The position numbers were made by a program, and so were the translations under genes. 38,103 nucleotides of DNA from a virus. This document shows, one piece after another, positions 1-5,725 of this stretch (position 1 is its first letter; the number at the start of each line of letters is the position of its first letter). Where the stretch lies: the IMG/VR virus record IMGVR_UViG_3300021335_000038, positions 1 to 38,103 of that record; one strand, written 5' to 3'. The notes under the pieces were generated by a model. It saw only the letters and a list, made by a program, of their open reading frames with translations, made no database searches and had not been told where the DNA came from.

Positions 1-162
1 TGCGCCTACATCAATATTCTCTACGATCTCTTTCATATCCATGTAGTCTTTATAAAACTCAAAGCCGCCCCACAATCCTCCTCCGAGTGTAGAGAGTGCG
101 GTAAGAACGACCATCATTTTGCCGCCTTTAAAAGTCATTCCTGCAAATTCAATTTCCGCCAT
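1..162 (-). CDS. Small membrane-associated phage protein, 3' end outside window
   Basis: An open leftward frame starts at ATG 162-160 (MAEIEFAGMTFKGGKMM) and runs off the window after 54 codons without a stop. It has a short polar N-terminus and then a hydrophobic glycine-rich stretch at about residues 16-32 that could be one membrane segment, followed by a charged FYKDYMDMKEIVE region. Its start overlaps the stop of the upstream gene (149-151), the tight coupling used throughout this leftward block. It resembles a small protein that I recall from marine phages, with no known function. The product is unassigned; that it is a real gene is well supported by the uninterrupted frame and the overlap. 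Confidence 0.7.
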   Translation of the reverse strand, partial: MAEIEFAGMTFKGGKMMVVLTALSTLGGGLWGGFEFYKDYMDMKEIVENIDVGA

Positions 163-607
163 CATCATTCTCAAATTGAAGCGACCGGAGATTCTCCAGC
201 TCTTGCTTCAGTCTTTGCACTTCAAGTCGCTCTCTTTCAAGTGCAAGTTGGTACAGTGTATTACAATTTATACGTTCTTCTGGCCCGTCAAGAGGTATAG
301 TAATACGGGCATAAACCCCTACATTTCTGTTATAGTCGTTAAACGATTGTTGACCAACAATATCATAGCCTGGCTGATCTAGTAATCCGACTACGCCAAA
401 TTCCACATTTGTAGAGGAACCTATTGCATTGGAGCAATCTTTATCTCCAATACGAAATCTATCTGATTGATAACTAGAAGGTGATTGGGGGAGGGCAAGA
501 TTTACAGACTGAGCCTTTGCCTCTCTAGCATACATAGATACTAAAAAGACAAAAACCCATCCTATTATAAATACACCCGACCAAAACCATCTAGCATCTT
601 TTATCAT
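149..607 (-). CDS. Exported or membrane-anchored protein with C-terminal coiled coil
   Basis: 152 residues. The N-terminus (MIKDARWFWSGVFIIGWVF) holds a hydrophobic segment at about residues 8-24, followed by AREAKA, so it is either a signal anchor or a cleaved signal sequence. The central part has beta-strand character (VEFGVVGLLDQ, NVGVYARITIPLD) and two cysteines, C58 and C115, that could form a disulfide. The last 35 residues are heptad-like (LALERERLEVQRLKQELENL) and probably coil. It overlaps the next gene by a few bases (ATGA at 604-607). I recall similar proteins in marine phage genomes, always beside other exported proteins. Function unknown; a periplasmic or virion-surface role is only inference. 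Confidence 0.75.
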   Translation of the reverse strand: MIKDARWFWSGVFIIGWVFVFLVSMYAREAKAQSVNLALPQSPSSYQSDRFRIGDKDCSNAIGSSTNVEFGVVGLLDQPGYDIVGQQSFNDYNRNVGVYARITIPLDGPEERINCNTLYQLALERERLEVQRLKQELENLRSLQFENDDGGN

Positions 608-975
608 TTAATTTTTGAACATACCTTAGATGCTACTAATGATTTTTGTACCGCACCTCTTTTCAGCTTTGACTGAGTGCAGATATAAGTAGCTTCATCT
701 TTATCTTGGTCCCTTATAAAAACCTCTATGTGAGCTCTACCGAGATAATCAACTTTTTTCAAGTCTCCCCCTGTTGCAATAAAACTTACTGGTTGCATAT
801 CCGCATCAAAGACTTCTACTTTAAAAAATCTAACGTCTTGACGAGCATTCCAAAGTACAACGTGAGTGCTCAGTACTCCAGGAATGTAACTCGGAGTAAG
901 TTTTGGATATGTAGGCGTAAGCTCGTGGGCCATCGCTGACCCACTTACAAACAGTAGTGCAAGTAGACGTTTCAC
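604..975 (-). CDS. Secreted small protein, Ig-like beta fold suspected
   Basis: 123 residues from GTG 975, which shares its G with the TAG stop of the upstream gene (TAGTG). That start gives a textbook signal peptide, MKRLLALLFVSGSAMA followed by HELTPTYP; another GTG at 990 would add five residues and is less likely. The mature part alternates hydrophobic strands (THVVLWNARQDVRFFKVEVFD, HIEVFIRDQD) and ends with two cysteines (YICTQSK, KVCSKIK) that may pair. The strand pattern is reminiscent of the N-terminal domain of periplasmic PapD-like chaperones, but the protein is only half the usual size and I cannot show homology. It sits directly downstream of a pilin-like gene, so a chaperone-subunit pair is a testable idea. 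Confidence 0.72.
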   Translation of the reverse strand: MKRLLALLFVSGSAMAHELTPTYPKLTPSYIPGVLSTHVVLWNARQDVRFFKVEVFDADMQPVSFIATGGDLKKVDYLGRAHIEVFIRDQDKDEATYICTQSKLKRGAVQKSLVASKVCSKIK

Positions 976-1469
976 TAGAGTGGAATACACTCTGCCAAGA
1001 TAACTGCTGTATAGTTACCTGCTGGCAAAGACTTTGCAAAACCATAGTCTGCTGACGATGAAATCTTGAACCAAGTACTTCCGGCAACGCTCATGTTGTA
1101 CTCGTGAGTGTTGTTGTAAGTTACTTTGTTTGCATCATAATCAGACATAAGTGTATCTGAAACTTCTGATACATTTACATCTCCTGTCCAGTTTACTACG
1201 TCAGTCAATGATGGCGCAGATGAAAACTCAGTTGGAAATGAGATTACAGCTTTATAGAAGTCTGCTGCAATTACGTCATATCGAATAACTGGCTCAACAC
1301 CGCCGTTCTGTGGATCAGTAGTAAGTAAATTAGGGCTTGGGTTACCGAAGACACCTACGGTGTCCGTCATAACGATACATTTAGAATCTACAGTACCGTT
1401 AATCTCTGTCTGTGCCAGTGCCCCTGTGGCCGCTAACGAAGCCACCGCTGTTGCTAGTATCTTTTTCAT
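975..1469 (-). CDS. Secreted pilin-like / spore-coat-U-like beta protein
   Basis: 164 residues with a clear signal peptide (MKKILATAVASLAATGALAQ, cleavage about residue 19) and a good Shine-Dalgarno sequence (GGGGGAGAG) ahead of ATG 1469. The mature chain is almost all beta: TEINGTVDSKCIVM near the start, many short hydroxyl-rich strands, and AECIPL at the extreme C-terminus. One cysteine near each end and the G-T-V-x-x-K-C opening recall fimbrial subunits and spore-coat-protein-U domains. I do not see enough to claim membership. It is followed by the putative Ig-like secreted gene at 604. A surface or periplasmic structural role is likely; whether it belongs to the virion or the infected cell is unknown. 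Confidence 0.75.
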   Translation of the reverse strand: MKKILATAVASLAATGALAQTEINGTVDSKCIVMTDTVGVFGNPSPNLLTTDPQNGGVEPVIRYDVIAADFYKAVISFPTEFSSAPSLTDVVNWTGDVNVSEVSDTLMSDYDANKVTYNNTHEYNMSVAGSTWFKISSSADYGFAKSLPAGNYTAVILAECIPL

Positions 1470-1482
1470 TAGTCTCTCCCCC

Positions 1483-1593
1483 TTACAAAAATAGTAAGGC
1501 TATGATAAAGCCTACGTTGAGTCCAAGAGAACATACTAAAAGCATATCCTGCTTAAACGAGTAGGGTATCATTTCTATAAATTTATCTTTCAT
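1483..1593 (-). CDS. 36-residue single-span membrane peptide
   Basis: A small leftward gene (MKDKFIEMIPYSFKQDMLLV...) from ATG 1593 to TAA 1483. Its start overlaps the end of the 1583-2428 gene by 11 bases, and it fills the gap before the pilin-like gene, whose ribosome-binding site lies just after its stop. Residues 17-36 are hydrophobic (MLLVCSLGLNVGFIIALLFL) and would form one transmembrane helix reaching the C-terminus. The upstream half is amphipathic and charged. No motif identifies a function. Existence is supported by the fit between neighbours rather than by similarity. Confidence 0.55.
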   Translation of the reverse strand: MKDKFIEMIPYSFKQDMLLVCSLGLNVGFIIALLFL

Positions 1594-2428
1594 ATTGAAG
1601 GTCTATCATCTTCTTATGAAGAAGCTCTTGGGCATAATTAGCCCTGCGTCCTTGCATATTATCTTGAATCTCGCCGCCGTTTAGCTTTATAGTTTCAAGA
1701 TATTCTCCCCCATCCAGGAGGTCGTAATAATTTGTCGGAAGCACTTTGTATAATTCTGCAAGTTTTGCAAGCTCCAGTGCTTCGTCGGCTAGCTTTGGAT
1801 TTGTACCGTCCCCCAACACTTTTTCTATCGCACTATCAATAGTACTTTCGCGTTGTCGTCGCCTACGGTCTTCCTCTTCTTGTTCTTGGTCTATTTTAGC
1901 TTGTTGTTGCATCTGTTGCATAACAAACTCATCGTTTAGTGGGTCAACGAAAGGTATTTCTGGTACTTCTACTTCTTTTTCGTATCCTGGACAGCTAGAG
2001 TCTGATTGAGGGTCCGAACAAGTATCATACTTATAAGTATAAATTACGTTGGCGTCTACAACTTCACCCTGTCCTGTCCAAGTAATTGAACCATCACCCC
2101 AGAAGTCTGAAGTGATGTTTGGTAATATAAATTTACGTCTTATCGTATTTCCGGGCTGACCTGTCCAGTTATCTGCAAACTGAAAAATATAACCATCGCC
2201 TTGTGCATTTTCATTCTGCACGTACACAACCATCTCATCCTCTGCGTTTTTAATAGTAGTATACTGATAAACAAGACCATTCACTTCCAAGCCTGTGTAT
2301 GCTGGAAGAACATTTGTCATAACCCAGTTAAGACCAGTAGCTGTACTGGTTCCGTATACTATTTCAGAGTGCGATGAGGAGGAGTAACAAAGCGCCAACC
2401 CCACCAGCACCGATAGCTGTTTTCTCAT
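1583..2428 (-). CDS. Large secreted protein of the exported-protein block
   Basis: 281 residues with signal peptide MRKQLSVLVGLALCYSSSSHS. Residues about 25-150 form a beta-rich domain with many aromatic residues (FADNWTGQPGN, FWGDGSITWTGQG), followed by DTCSDPQSDSSCPGYE with two close cysteines. A proline/acid-rich linker and a highly charged Q/E/R-rich helix (about residues 170-200) lead to a conserved-looking tail ending ELLHKKMIDLQYER. Its first 65 bases overlap the end of the 2364-2903 gene in another frame, a long overlap, but the signal peptide makes the ATG at 2428 convincing. I recall relatives in uncultured marine phages with the same tail motif; none has a known function. Confidence 0.75.
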   Translation of the reverse strand: MRKQLSVLVGLALCYSSSSHSEIVYGTSTATGLNWVMTNVLPAYTGLEVNGLVYQYTTIKNAEDEMVVYVQNENAQGDGYIFQFADNWTGQPGNTIRRKFILPNITSDFWGDGSITWTGQGEVVDANVIYTYKYDTCSDPQSDSSCPGYEKEVEVPEIPFVDPLNDEFVMQQMQQQAKIDQEQEEEDRRRRQRESTIDSAIEKVLGDGTNPKLADEALELAKLAELYKVLPTNYYDLLDGGEYLETIKLNGGEIQDNMQGRRANYAQELLHKKMIDLQYER

Positions 2429-2903
2429 TCTTTGTCAGCTCCCGATCTTGCTTCTGGATTTCTTCAGGGCTAGAGAGTTCTGCACTCTCCCAAGCAGCTT
2501 TGGCTTCAGCCCCTACAAGTCCATCCTTGGGGCAAGGGGTCCCCGCATTCATCATTGCATCAAAGACTCTCTGATCTTGACACATTACTGATACTGCGGC
2601 AACTTTCATTCCCATATCGTAGAGTGTCTTAGCGTTCTTTAGCATCTCACAGTTATCATCTGTAATCTGCGTACCAGTAGATACGCCAAGTATTTGAGTT
2701 TGTACTGCACCTGCGACACCGAAGGTACACAGGTCAGAATTAGAAGTATTTATGGTAGGGCTTATAGCCGAAGGAGGTGGAGACTTTAGTGTAGTAGTCG
2801 TATCAGAAGTTACAGTAGATTCAGTAACAATCGGTTCTTCTTGAGCATAAGAAGTTATGGCCGTGGCAAGAAGCAGCAGAGCAATTCCCAGTTTTCTACA
2901 CAT
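2364..2903 (-). CDS. Secreted protein with C-terminal membrane anchor (PPPSAISP family)
   Basis: 179 residues. Signal peptide MCRKLGIALLLLATAITSYAQ, a Thr/Ser-rich linker, then a block that I recognise from marine phage genomes: KSPPPSAISPTINTSNSDLC, GAVQTQILG, and TLYDMGMKVAAVSVMCQDQR followed by VFDAMMNAGTPCP. Four conserved-looking cysteines suggest disulfides, hence a periplasmic location. The C-terminus is a glycine/leucine hydrophobic run (GAGGVGALLLLLIAL), a tail anchor or second membrane segment. It is immediately downstream of the lipoprotein at 2906, separated by two bases. The family is widespread in marine phages as far as I recall but has no known role; proximity to spanin-like genes hints at envelope function. 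Confidence 0.78.
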   Translation of the reverse strand: MCRKLGIALLLLATAITSYAQEEPIVTESTVTSDTTTTLKSPPPSAISPTINTSNSDLCTFGVAGAVQTQILGVSTGTQITDDNCEMLKNAKTLYDMGMKVAAVSVMCQDQRVFDAMMNAGTPCPKDGLVGAEAKAAWESAELSSPEEIQKQDRELTKNEKTAIGAGGVGALLLLLIAL

Positions 2904-2905
2904 TT

Positions 2906-3334
2906 TTATTCCTGTTGTTGATCTTCTAGAGCTTCTTCATTTTGCTCTAGCCAATCTTCCGAGTCAGTACCTATGTCGCTTTGCGTAGCTTCACGATAGT
3001 AGATAATGATTTCTTTTTGTTGACGAATATACCTGCGTAGTTCCTGTAAATTATAGGCCATATTCTCATAGTCTTGTGGAGTAAGACCAAAAAGTACATA
3101 AGTCCCGTCTTGCATTTTCTCTAATTTTGCTACCTGTTCTTCAAAGTTTCTCTCTGTAATTACAAAGAACTCTACATCTTGTAGATCAATCGCTTTGGGA
3201 AGAGGTGGCTGATAAATCTCTAAAGTTTTAAACTCTGTTACTGTTTTAATAATTGGTTCTGGGGCTGGAAGAGGCTGGGGTAGCAGCGAACATCCTCCTA
3301 GCGTAAGTAATAGTACACTACTGAGAATCCGCAT
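2906..3334 (-). CDS. Lipoprotein, candidate outer-membrane spanin (o-spanin)
   Basis: 142 residues. The N-terminus MRILSSVLLLTLGGCSLLPQ is a lipoprotein signal with lipobox L-G-G-C, cleaved so that Cys15 becomes the lipidated first residue; there is no Asp at +2, so sorting to the outer membrane is expected. A proline-rich stretch follows (PQPLPAPEPI), then FFVITERNFEEQVAKLEKM and a helix LRRYIRQQKEIIIYYREA, and an acidic tail. The gene overlaps the coiled-coil membrane gene at 3318 by 17 bases, the arrangement of Rz/Rz1 pairs. Together they would fuse inner and outer membranes in the last step of lysis. The assignment rests on architecture, not on a recognised spanin signature. Confidence 0.62.
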   Translation of the reverse strand: MRILSSVLLLTLGGCSLLPQPLPAPEPIIKTVTEFKTLEIYQPPLPKAIDLQDVEFFVITERNFEEQVAKLEKMQDGTYVLFGLTPQDYENMAYNLQELRRYIRQQKEIIIYYREATQSDIGTDSEDWLEQNEEALEDQQQE

Positions 3335-3740
3335 TTTCTACCTCCTGACTTGCTTCCTCGATAGCACGAAATACTTCTTTCGTACCATTATTAATTCTTG
3401 GTTCTATAAGTCCTGGCTTGGCTCTAGCTAACTTAGTAAGATTGTGACGCTTAAAGATAGATAAGTAGTCATCCATTTCTGCCTGTAATGAGTCGTTTCT
3501 TTCAGTAAGAGCACCAACCATTTCTAGCTGTTTAGTAAGATTTTGCTCTACTCGCTCTCGGGAAGCTTTTTCAGTCTCGTAAGCAGTCTCTAGTCTTACC
3601 ACATTATTACGCAGTGTGACTGCATTTGCTTCGAGCTGTGCTATCGTAGCATCTTTTTTAGCTACAGTAGTGGTGTGGTAAGCATACGCTCCACCAGCAA
3701 CTACAAGCAACAACGGCAGCATTTTAAACATATCAAACAT
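3318..3740 (-). CDS. Inner-membrane coiled-coil protein, candidate i-spanin
   Basis: 140 residues. Residues about 5-22 (FKMLPLLLVVAGGAYAYH) form one N-terminal membrane helix. Residues about 28-95 are a long heptad-rich coil (AQLEANAVTLRNNVVRLETAYETEKASRERVE, continuing to MDDYLSIF), then LARAKPGLIEPRINNGTKEV and an acidic end. This matches Rz-type i-spanins: N-in membrane anchor plus periplasmic coiled coil. I recall marine phage proteins with the same HxLxxLAxxKPGLxExxIN motif annotated as i-spanin. Its start overlaps the upstream stop (TAATG at 3738-3742), and its 3' end overlaps the lipoprotein start, consistent with one lysis unit. The endolysin itself is far away at 7922 on the other strand. 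Confidence 0.7.
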   Translation of the reverse strand: MFDMFKMLPLLLVVAGGAYAYHTTTVAKKDATIAQLEANAVTLRNNVVRLETAYETEKASRERVEQNLTKQLEMVGALTERNDSLQAEMDDYLSIFKRHNLTKLARAKPGLIEPRINNGTKEVFRAIEEASQEVENADSQ

Positions 3741-4009
3741 TATTTTACCTTTTTAATCTGGAAGTTAAACGCTTCTTGCGTTCGTAACTCAAAAGGCTCT
3801 CCAGATGTAAGCCTGCCTTTTAAGTGTCTAGGCTCGCATTTATCTAGCCATTTAAATTGATATTCTGTTTTCTTTTGTGGGTCTATCCATATTGTGACTA
3901 CCCACTCATTAAAGAAAAGATTAACAATCCAGCGTACCGGCCAAGAGACAATTTTCAATAAAATTTTCCCAACGCTTTTCAATTTGTTCGCGCTCTTTGT
4001 AAGTAGCAT
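3740..4009 (-). CDS. Small conserved phage membrane-associated protein
   Basis: Up to 89 residues. It has an amphipathic/hydrophobic N-terminal region rich in W, V and I (KIVSWPVRWIVNLFFNEWVV), then a beta-rich domain (EYQFKWLDKCEPRHLKGRLT) and a basic end. ATG 4009 makes an 89-base overlap with the 3921-4214 gene. A TTG at 3958, preceded by GGGAAA, would give a 72-residue protein starting at KIVSWP and reduce the overlap to 38 bases, so that start is a serious alternative. The KxxEPRHLKGRL block is one that I recall from marine phages. No function is known to me. Confidence 0.65.
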   Translation of the reverse strand: MLLTKSANKLKSVGKILLKIVSWPVRWIVNLFFNEWVVTIWIDPQKKTEYQFKWLDKCEPRHLKGRLTSGEPFELRTQEAFNFQIKKVK

Positions 4010-4214
4010 ATAAAGCTTCCCTCTGACTATCTGGTACTGAGTGGTATTCTTGCCACTCTTCTGGTGTCATAAATTTCTTTTTTGGGTAAGATAACCCTAG
4101 TTCAAATGTGTAATAGAGCTGGCCCGTAACTAAGTCTTCAGTAGACTCCAGGTTAGGGGCCATTGCAACACACCCGCTCAAAAGTAGTAGGGGTGTTATT
4201 TTTTGCCAGACCAC
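3921..4214 (-). CDS. Small lipoprotein
   Basis: 97 residues from GTG 4214. That start gives MVWQKITPLLLLSGCVAMAP, a compact lipoprotein signal with lipobox L-S-G-C and no Asp at +2. The frame stays open further upstream, but those codons lie inside the 4196-4519 gene and read as out-of-frame sequence, so the GTG is preferred. The mature part is polar, with YTFELGLSYPKKKFMTPEEW and a charged helix EREQIEKRWENFIENCLLAG. No Shine-Dalgarno sequence is obvious; expression is probably coupled to the upstream gene, which it overlaps by 19 bases. Function unknown; an envelope lipoprotein next to spanin-like genes. Confidence 0.6.
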   Translation of the reverse strand: MVWQKITPLLLLSGCVAMAPNLESTEDLVTGQLYYTFELGLSYPKKKFMTPEEWQEYHSVPDSQREALYATYKEREQIEKRWENFIENCLLAGTLDC

Positions 4215-4519
4215 GCTTGAGCACCGAAGAATGCTGCAACGATACCAGCCACTGACACAAAGTATACTGATGCCATTGACCCGAGTATTTCTGCTGCTTG
4301 ATGTAGTCCCATAACTTCTGTGGTCATAACTGTAGCAGGATAAAGTAGCATACCAGCTAAAGCAAACCACGTCATCTTGCGTTGAGCATCTCGCATTGCA
4401 TCTTGATCTTCAAGTTCTTTACGCTTGAACTCAAGATACATTTTATGCTCTTCGTCGCTAACCCTACCGTCTCCGTTAGAGTCTGCTGGATGATACTTCT
4501 GTTCTTCGCTCACTACCAC
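4196..4519 (-). CDS. EF-hand-like protein with two membrane segments, holin candidate
   Basis: 107 residues. The N-terminus carries one canonical calcium-binding loop, DSNGDGRVSDEE (residues about 13-24), followed by a charged helix and then two hydrophobic segments, FALAGMLLYPATVMTTEVMG (about 52-71) and SVYFVSVAGIVAAFFGAQAW (about 84-103), ending in SGKK. The size, two spans, charged ends and place beside spanin-like genes fit a class II holin, but the EF-hand domain is not typical of holins and the role could instead be calcium sensing or structural. I recall EF-hand plus two-TM proteins of this design in cyanophages, without known function. Confidence 0.68.
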   Translation of the reverse strand: MVVSEEQKYHPADSNGDGRVSDEEHKMYLEFKRKELEDQDAMRDAQRKMTWFALAGMLLYPATVMTTEVMGLHQAAEILGSMASVYFVSVAGIVAAFFGAQAWSGKK

Positions 4520-4824
4520 TTCACCTTATCGGCCCAATAAGCTGCGCTCATTTTGCCCTTTGCGATATTACGACGATGACGAGCTTTAAATGATGCTCGT
4601 TTTTTCTTCATACGGTCGCTTTCGCCCGCTTTCGGTTTCCCCGCAGTCTTTGCACCTTGCTGACCGAAACGAATAGTCTTTACCTTGCCGCCAACTTTAG
4701 CCACAACAATATGTGACTTTTTAGGGTGTTTTGGAGTACGCTTCGGCTTGTTATAGCCAGACACTTTAGCTCGGGCCAAGCGAGGATCTTTTTTACGTCT
4801 AACCGCTTTTCTTTTTCTTGGCAC
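4513..4824 (-). CDS. Very basic small protein (SYNKPKRTPKHP-type phage family)
   Basis: 103 residues, strongly basic, opening with MPRKRKAVRRKKDPRLARAK. The central block GYNKPKRTPKHPKKSHIVVA and the following KTIRFGQQGAKTAGKPKAGE, then MKKKRASFKARHRRNIAKGK and AYWADKVKW, form a pattern that I recall as a conserved phage family of unknown function. There is no signal or membrane segment. The charge suggests nucleic-acid binding or a packaged internal protein. It overlaps both neighbours (4799-4824 upstream, 4513-4519 downstream) in the same leftward operon. Confidence 0.75.
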   Translation of the reverse strand: MPRKRKAVRRKKDPRLARAKVSGYNKPKRTPKHPKKSHIVVAKVGGKVKTIRFGQQGAKTAGKPKAGESDRMKKKRASFKARHRRNIAKGKMSAAYWADKVKW

Positions 4825-5017
4825 GTTTCTTAGTTCCTAATCGTTGCCTCTCTGCTAACAGAGTTTTTGGCACCCGCTTGCCCTGTTTATAGAGCCTTGC
4901 AATACGCTTCAGTACAGAAGCAAGTTTAGCTCGACGGGAGCCAGCAGTACCGCTAAGATACTTCTTATTGACTCCCGTCTTCTTGTCTTTAGTAGCGCGT
5001 CTTCTTTTTCTTGCCAT
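4799..5017 (-). CDS. Lysine/arginine-rich small protein
   Basis: 72 residues, roughly 40 percent Lys plus Arg, starting MARKRRRATKDKKTGVNKKY followed by LSGTAGSRRAKLASVLKRIA and ending KKRAKKKKSG. The DKKTGxxKKYLSG segment recalls short phage proteins of unknown function that I have seen in marine genomes. It overlaps the next gene by 26 bases and is overlapped at its start by the 23-residue basic peptide gene. Polyamine-like DNA neutralisation, or a ribosomal-protein-like RNA binder, are possible; nothing in the sequence decides. Confidence 0.7.
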   Translation of the reverse strand: MARKRRRATKDKKTGVNKKYLSGTAGSRRAKLASVLKRIARLYKQGKRVPKTLLAERQRLGTKKRAKKKKSG

Positions 5018-5060
5018 TTTTACGCTTCTTCTTTTTAGCTTTGTGCATACCGTGCTTCAT
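4989..5060 (-). CDS. 23-residue basic peptide
   Basis: A tiny reading frame, MKHGMHKAKKKKRKNGKKKK then TRY, from ATG 5060 to TAA 4989. Its ATG overlaps the TGA of the upstream membrane-peptide gene (ATGA at 5057-5060), and it overlaps the start of the next basic gene by 29 bases, where its AAGAAGAAGCG run may also act as a purine-rich binding site for ribosomes. More than half the residues are Lys or Arg. The ATGA coupling is the best evidence that it is translated; it could alternatively be just leader sequence. Confidence 0.4.
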   Translation of the reverse strand: MKHGMHKAKKKKRKNGKKKKTRY

Positions 5061-5182
5061 TTAAGGTCTCCGCCGCCGTTTCCGTCGCCGTTGCCTCCAG
5101 CACCATTACTTCTACGGTCATGGCGACCTTTCCACCACCATAGGCCTCCGCCTAGTACAACTAAAAATACAATCCATTCCAT
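5057..5182 (-). CDS. 41-residue single-span membrane peptide with Gly-rich tail
   Basis: A small leftward gene from ATG 5182 to TGA 5057: residues 1-17 (MEWIVFLVVLGGGLWWW) form one membrane segment, then KGRHDRR sets a positive-inside cytoplasmic flank, and the rest is SNGAGGNGDGNGGGDLK. It starts three bases after the stop of the 5185-5502 gene, with AAAGGAAATA upstream as ribosome-binding site. It sits in a run of lysis-like and basic genes; a small holin/antiholin-like or assembly peptide is possible but unproven. Confidence 0.6.
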   Translation of the reverse strand: MEWIVFLVVLGGGLWWWKGRHDRRSNGAGGNGDGNGGGDLK

Positions 5183-5184
5183 AT

Positions 5185-5502
5185 TTATTTCCTTTTTGTT
5201 CTAAGATCCGTATCGTGTTTCTTAGATCCTCGGATAAACGAGTTCACACGTGCGTGTGCCCAGCGTGACATTGTCATACCGGGTCGTGATCCGCTTGATA
5301 AAAACGCACCTTGTCCACGTCTGTAGACTTTCTTTAGGGTGCTTAATGATTTTCCGCTCTTCTTAGCCTTTGCTCTCAAAGACTTAACTACTGCTGCGGA
5401 TAATGGCTTGGCTTTGCGACGTGGCGTAGCCTTCTTTTTGGTAGGAAATCTCCGTCTTTTGGCAGGAGACTTACGAGTTGATTTTCTTTTGCGAACTGCC
5501 AT
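5185..5502 (-). CDS. Basic DUF5824-like phage protein, first gene of operon
   Basis: 105 residues. The N-terminal third is very basic (MAVRKRKSTRKSPAKRRRFP and on), then a helical segment LSAAVVKSLRAKAKKSGKSL and a conserved-looking block KVYRRGQGAFLSSGSRPGMT followed by MSRWAHARVNSFIRG. The second half strongly recalls the phage family that I know as DUF5824, often annotated only as hypothetical. The basic N-terminus suggests DNA or RNA contact. The gene follows a long, G+C-rich leader, and its AGGAG ribosome-binding site and AUG lie in a short hairpin (5501-5515), so its translation may be regulated. Confidence 0.75.
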   Translation of the reverse strand: MAVRKRKSTRKSPAKRRRFPTKKKATPRRKAKPLSAAVVKSLRAKAKKSGKSLSTLKKVYRRGQGAFLSSGSRPGMTMSRWAHARVNSFIRGSKKHDTDLRTKRK

Positions 5503-5515
5503 AGGTTTCTCCTAT
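5501..5515 (-). promoter_or_regulatory. Hairpin masking the ribosome-binding site and start codon
   Basis: On the leftward RNA the sequence AUAGG-AGAAA-CCUAU forms a perfect 5-bp stem with a 5-base loop. The stem contains AGG of the AGGAG Shine-Dalgarno sequence and the A and U of the AUG at 5502-5500. Opening this stem would be needed for initiation, so it could act as a simple translational switch or thermosensor. The stem is short and A/U-rich, so it may breathe freely. Confidence 0.4.
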
Positions 5516-5690
5516 AGCTTTGCCCACGTAGGGGCGAAAGTAGGGCCGGGGGCGCAATGCTTTAAGGCTGTGGATGCCACCCCCGAGGGAACGGTTGAAG
5601 GGCTCGCGCGGCTAAATGCAAGTCTTACTCTTCTGATACACCGTTCTTAAAATGGCAAGTTGCTTGCCATGCGCACAGTTGGCGCACTAT
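5503..5690 (-). other. G+C-rich structured 5' leader of the basic-protein operon
   Basis: About 188 bases between the expected start of transcription of the leftward promoter (-10 at 5697-5702) and the first gene hold no convincing coding sequence. By hand count, bases 5521-5610 are 60 of 90 G+C (67 percent), far above the surrounding genes. On the RNA there are several self-complementary pieces: CUUGCCAU/AUGGCAAG at 5652-5670 (8 bp, 3-base loop), TGCGC/GCGCA at 5670-5686, GUGG-CAU-CCAC, CGGGGG paired with CCCCCG, and GCCC/GGGC just ahead of the ribosome-binding site. This looks like a structured regulatory leader or an embedded small RNA of unknown class. Confidence 0.45.
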
Positions 5691-5696
5691 GGAACT

Positions 5697-5725
5697 ATTA
5701 TATGACACCTAGGACGAAAAGTCAA
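5697..5725 (-). promoter_or_regulatory. Sigma70-like promoter, leftward
   Basis: Reading leftward, TTGACT (5725-5720), 17 bases, TATAAT (5702-5697). It is preceded by AAAAAAATTTC, the same A-rich lead seen in the other promoters of this window, and followed by AGTTCC, as in the other leftward promoter. It should drive the basic-protein and lysis-like operon from 5502 toward 1. Confidence 0.85.

Noticed and set aside
4215-4370. Extended N-terminus of the lipoprotein gene ending at 3921
   Set aside because: The extra 52 residues are out-of-frame translation of the EF-hand membrane gene and would bury the lipoprotein signal.
5511-5560. Possible glnA/Downstream-peptide type glutamine riboswitch (GCGAAAGTAGG on the + strand)
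   Set aside because: The required CGTTCA segment and pairing are missing, and the motif is on the strand opposite to the adjacent gene.
5339-5650. Rightward open frame of 103 residues across the start of the leftward basic-protein gene and its leader
   Set aside because: It is antisense to a convincing gene, starts inside it, has no ribosome-binding site or promoter, and its sequence is low-complexity. The leader's G+C richness keeps the frame open by chance.
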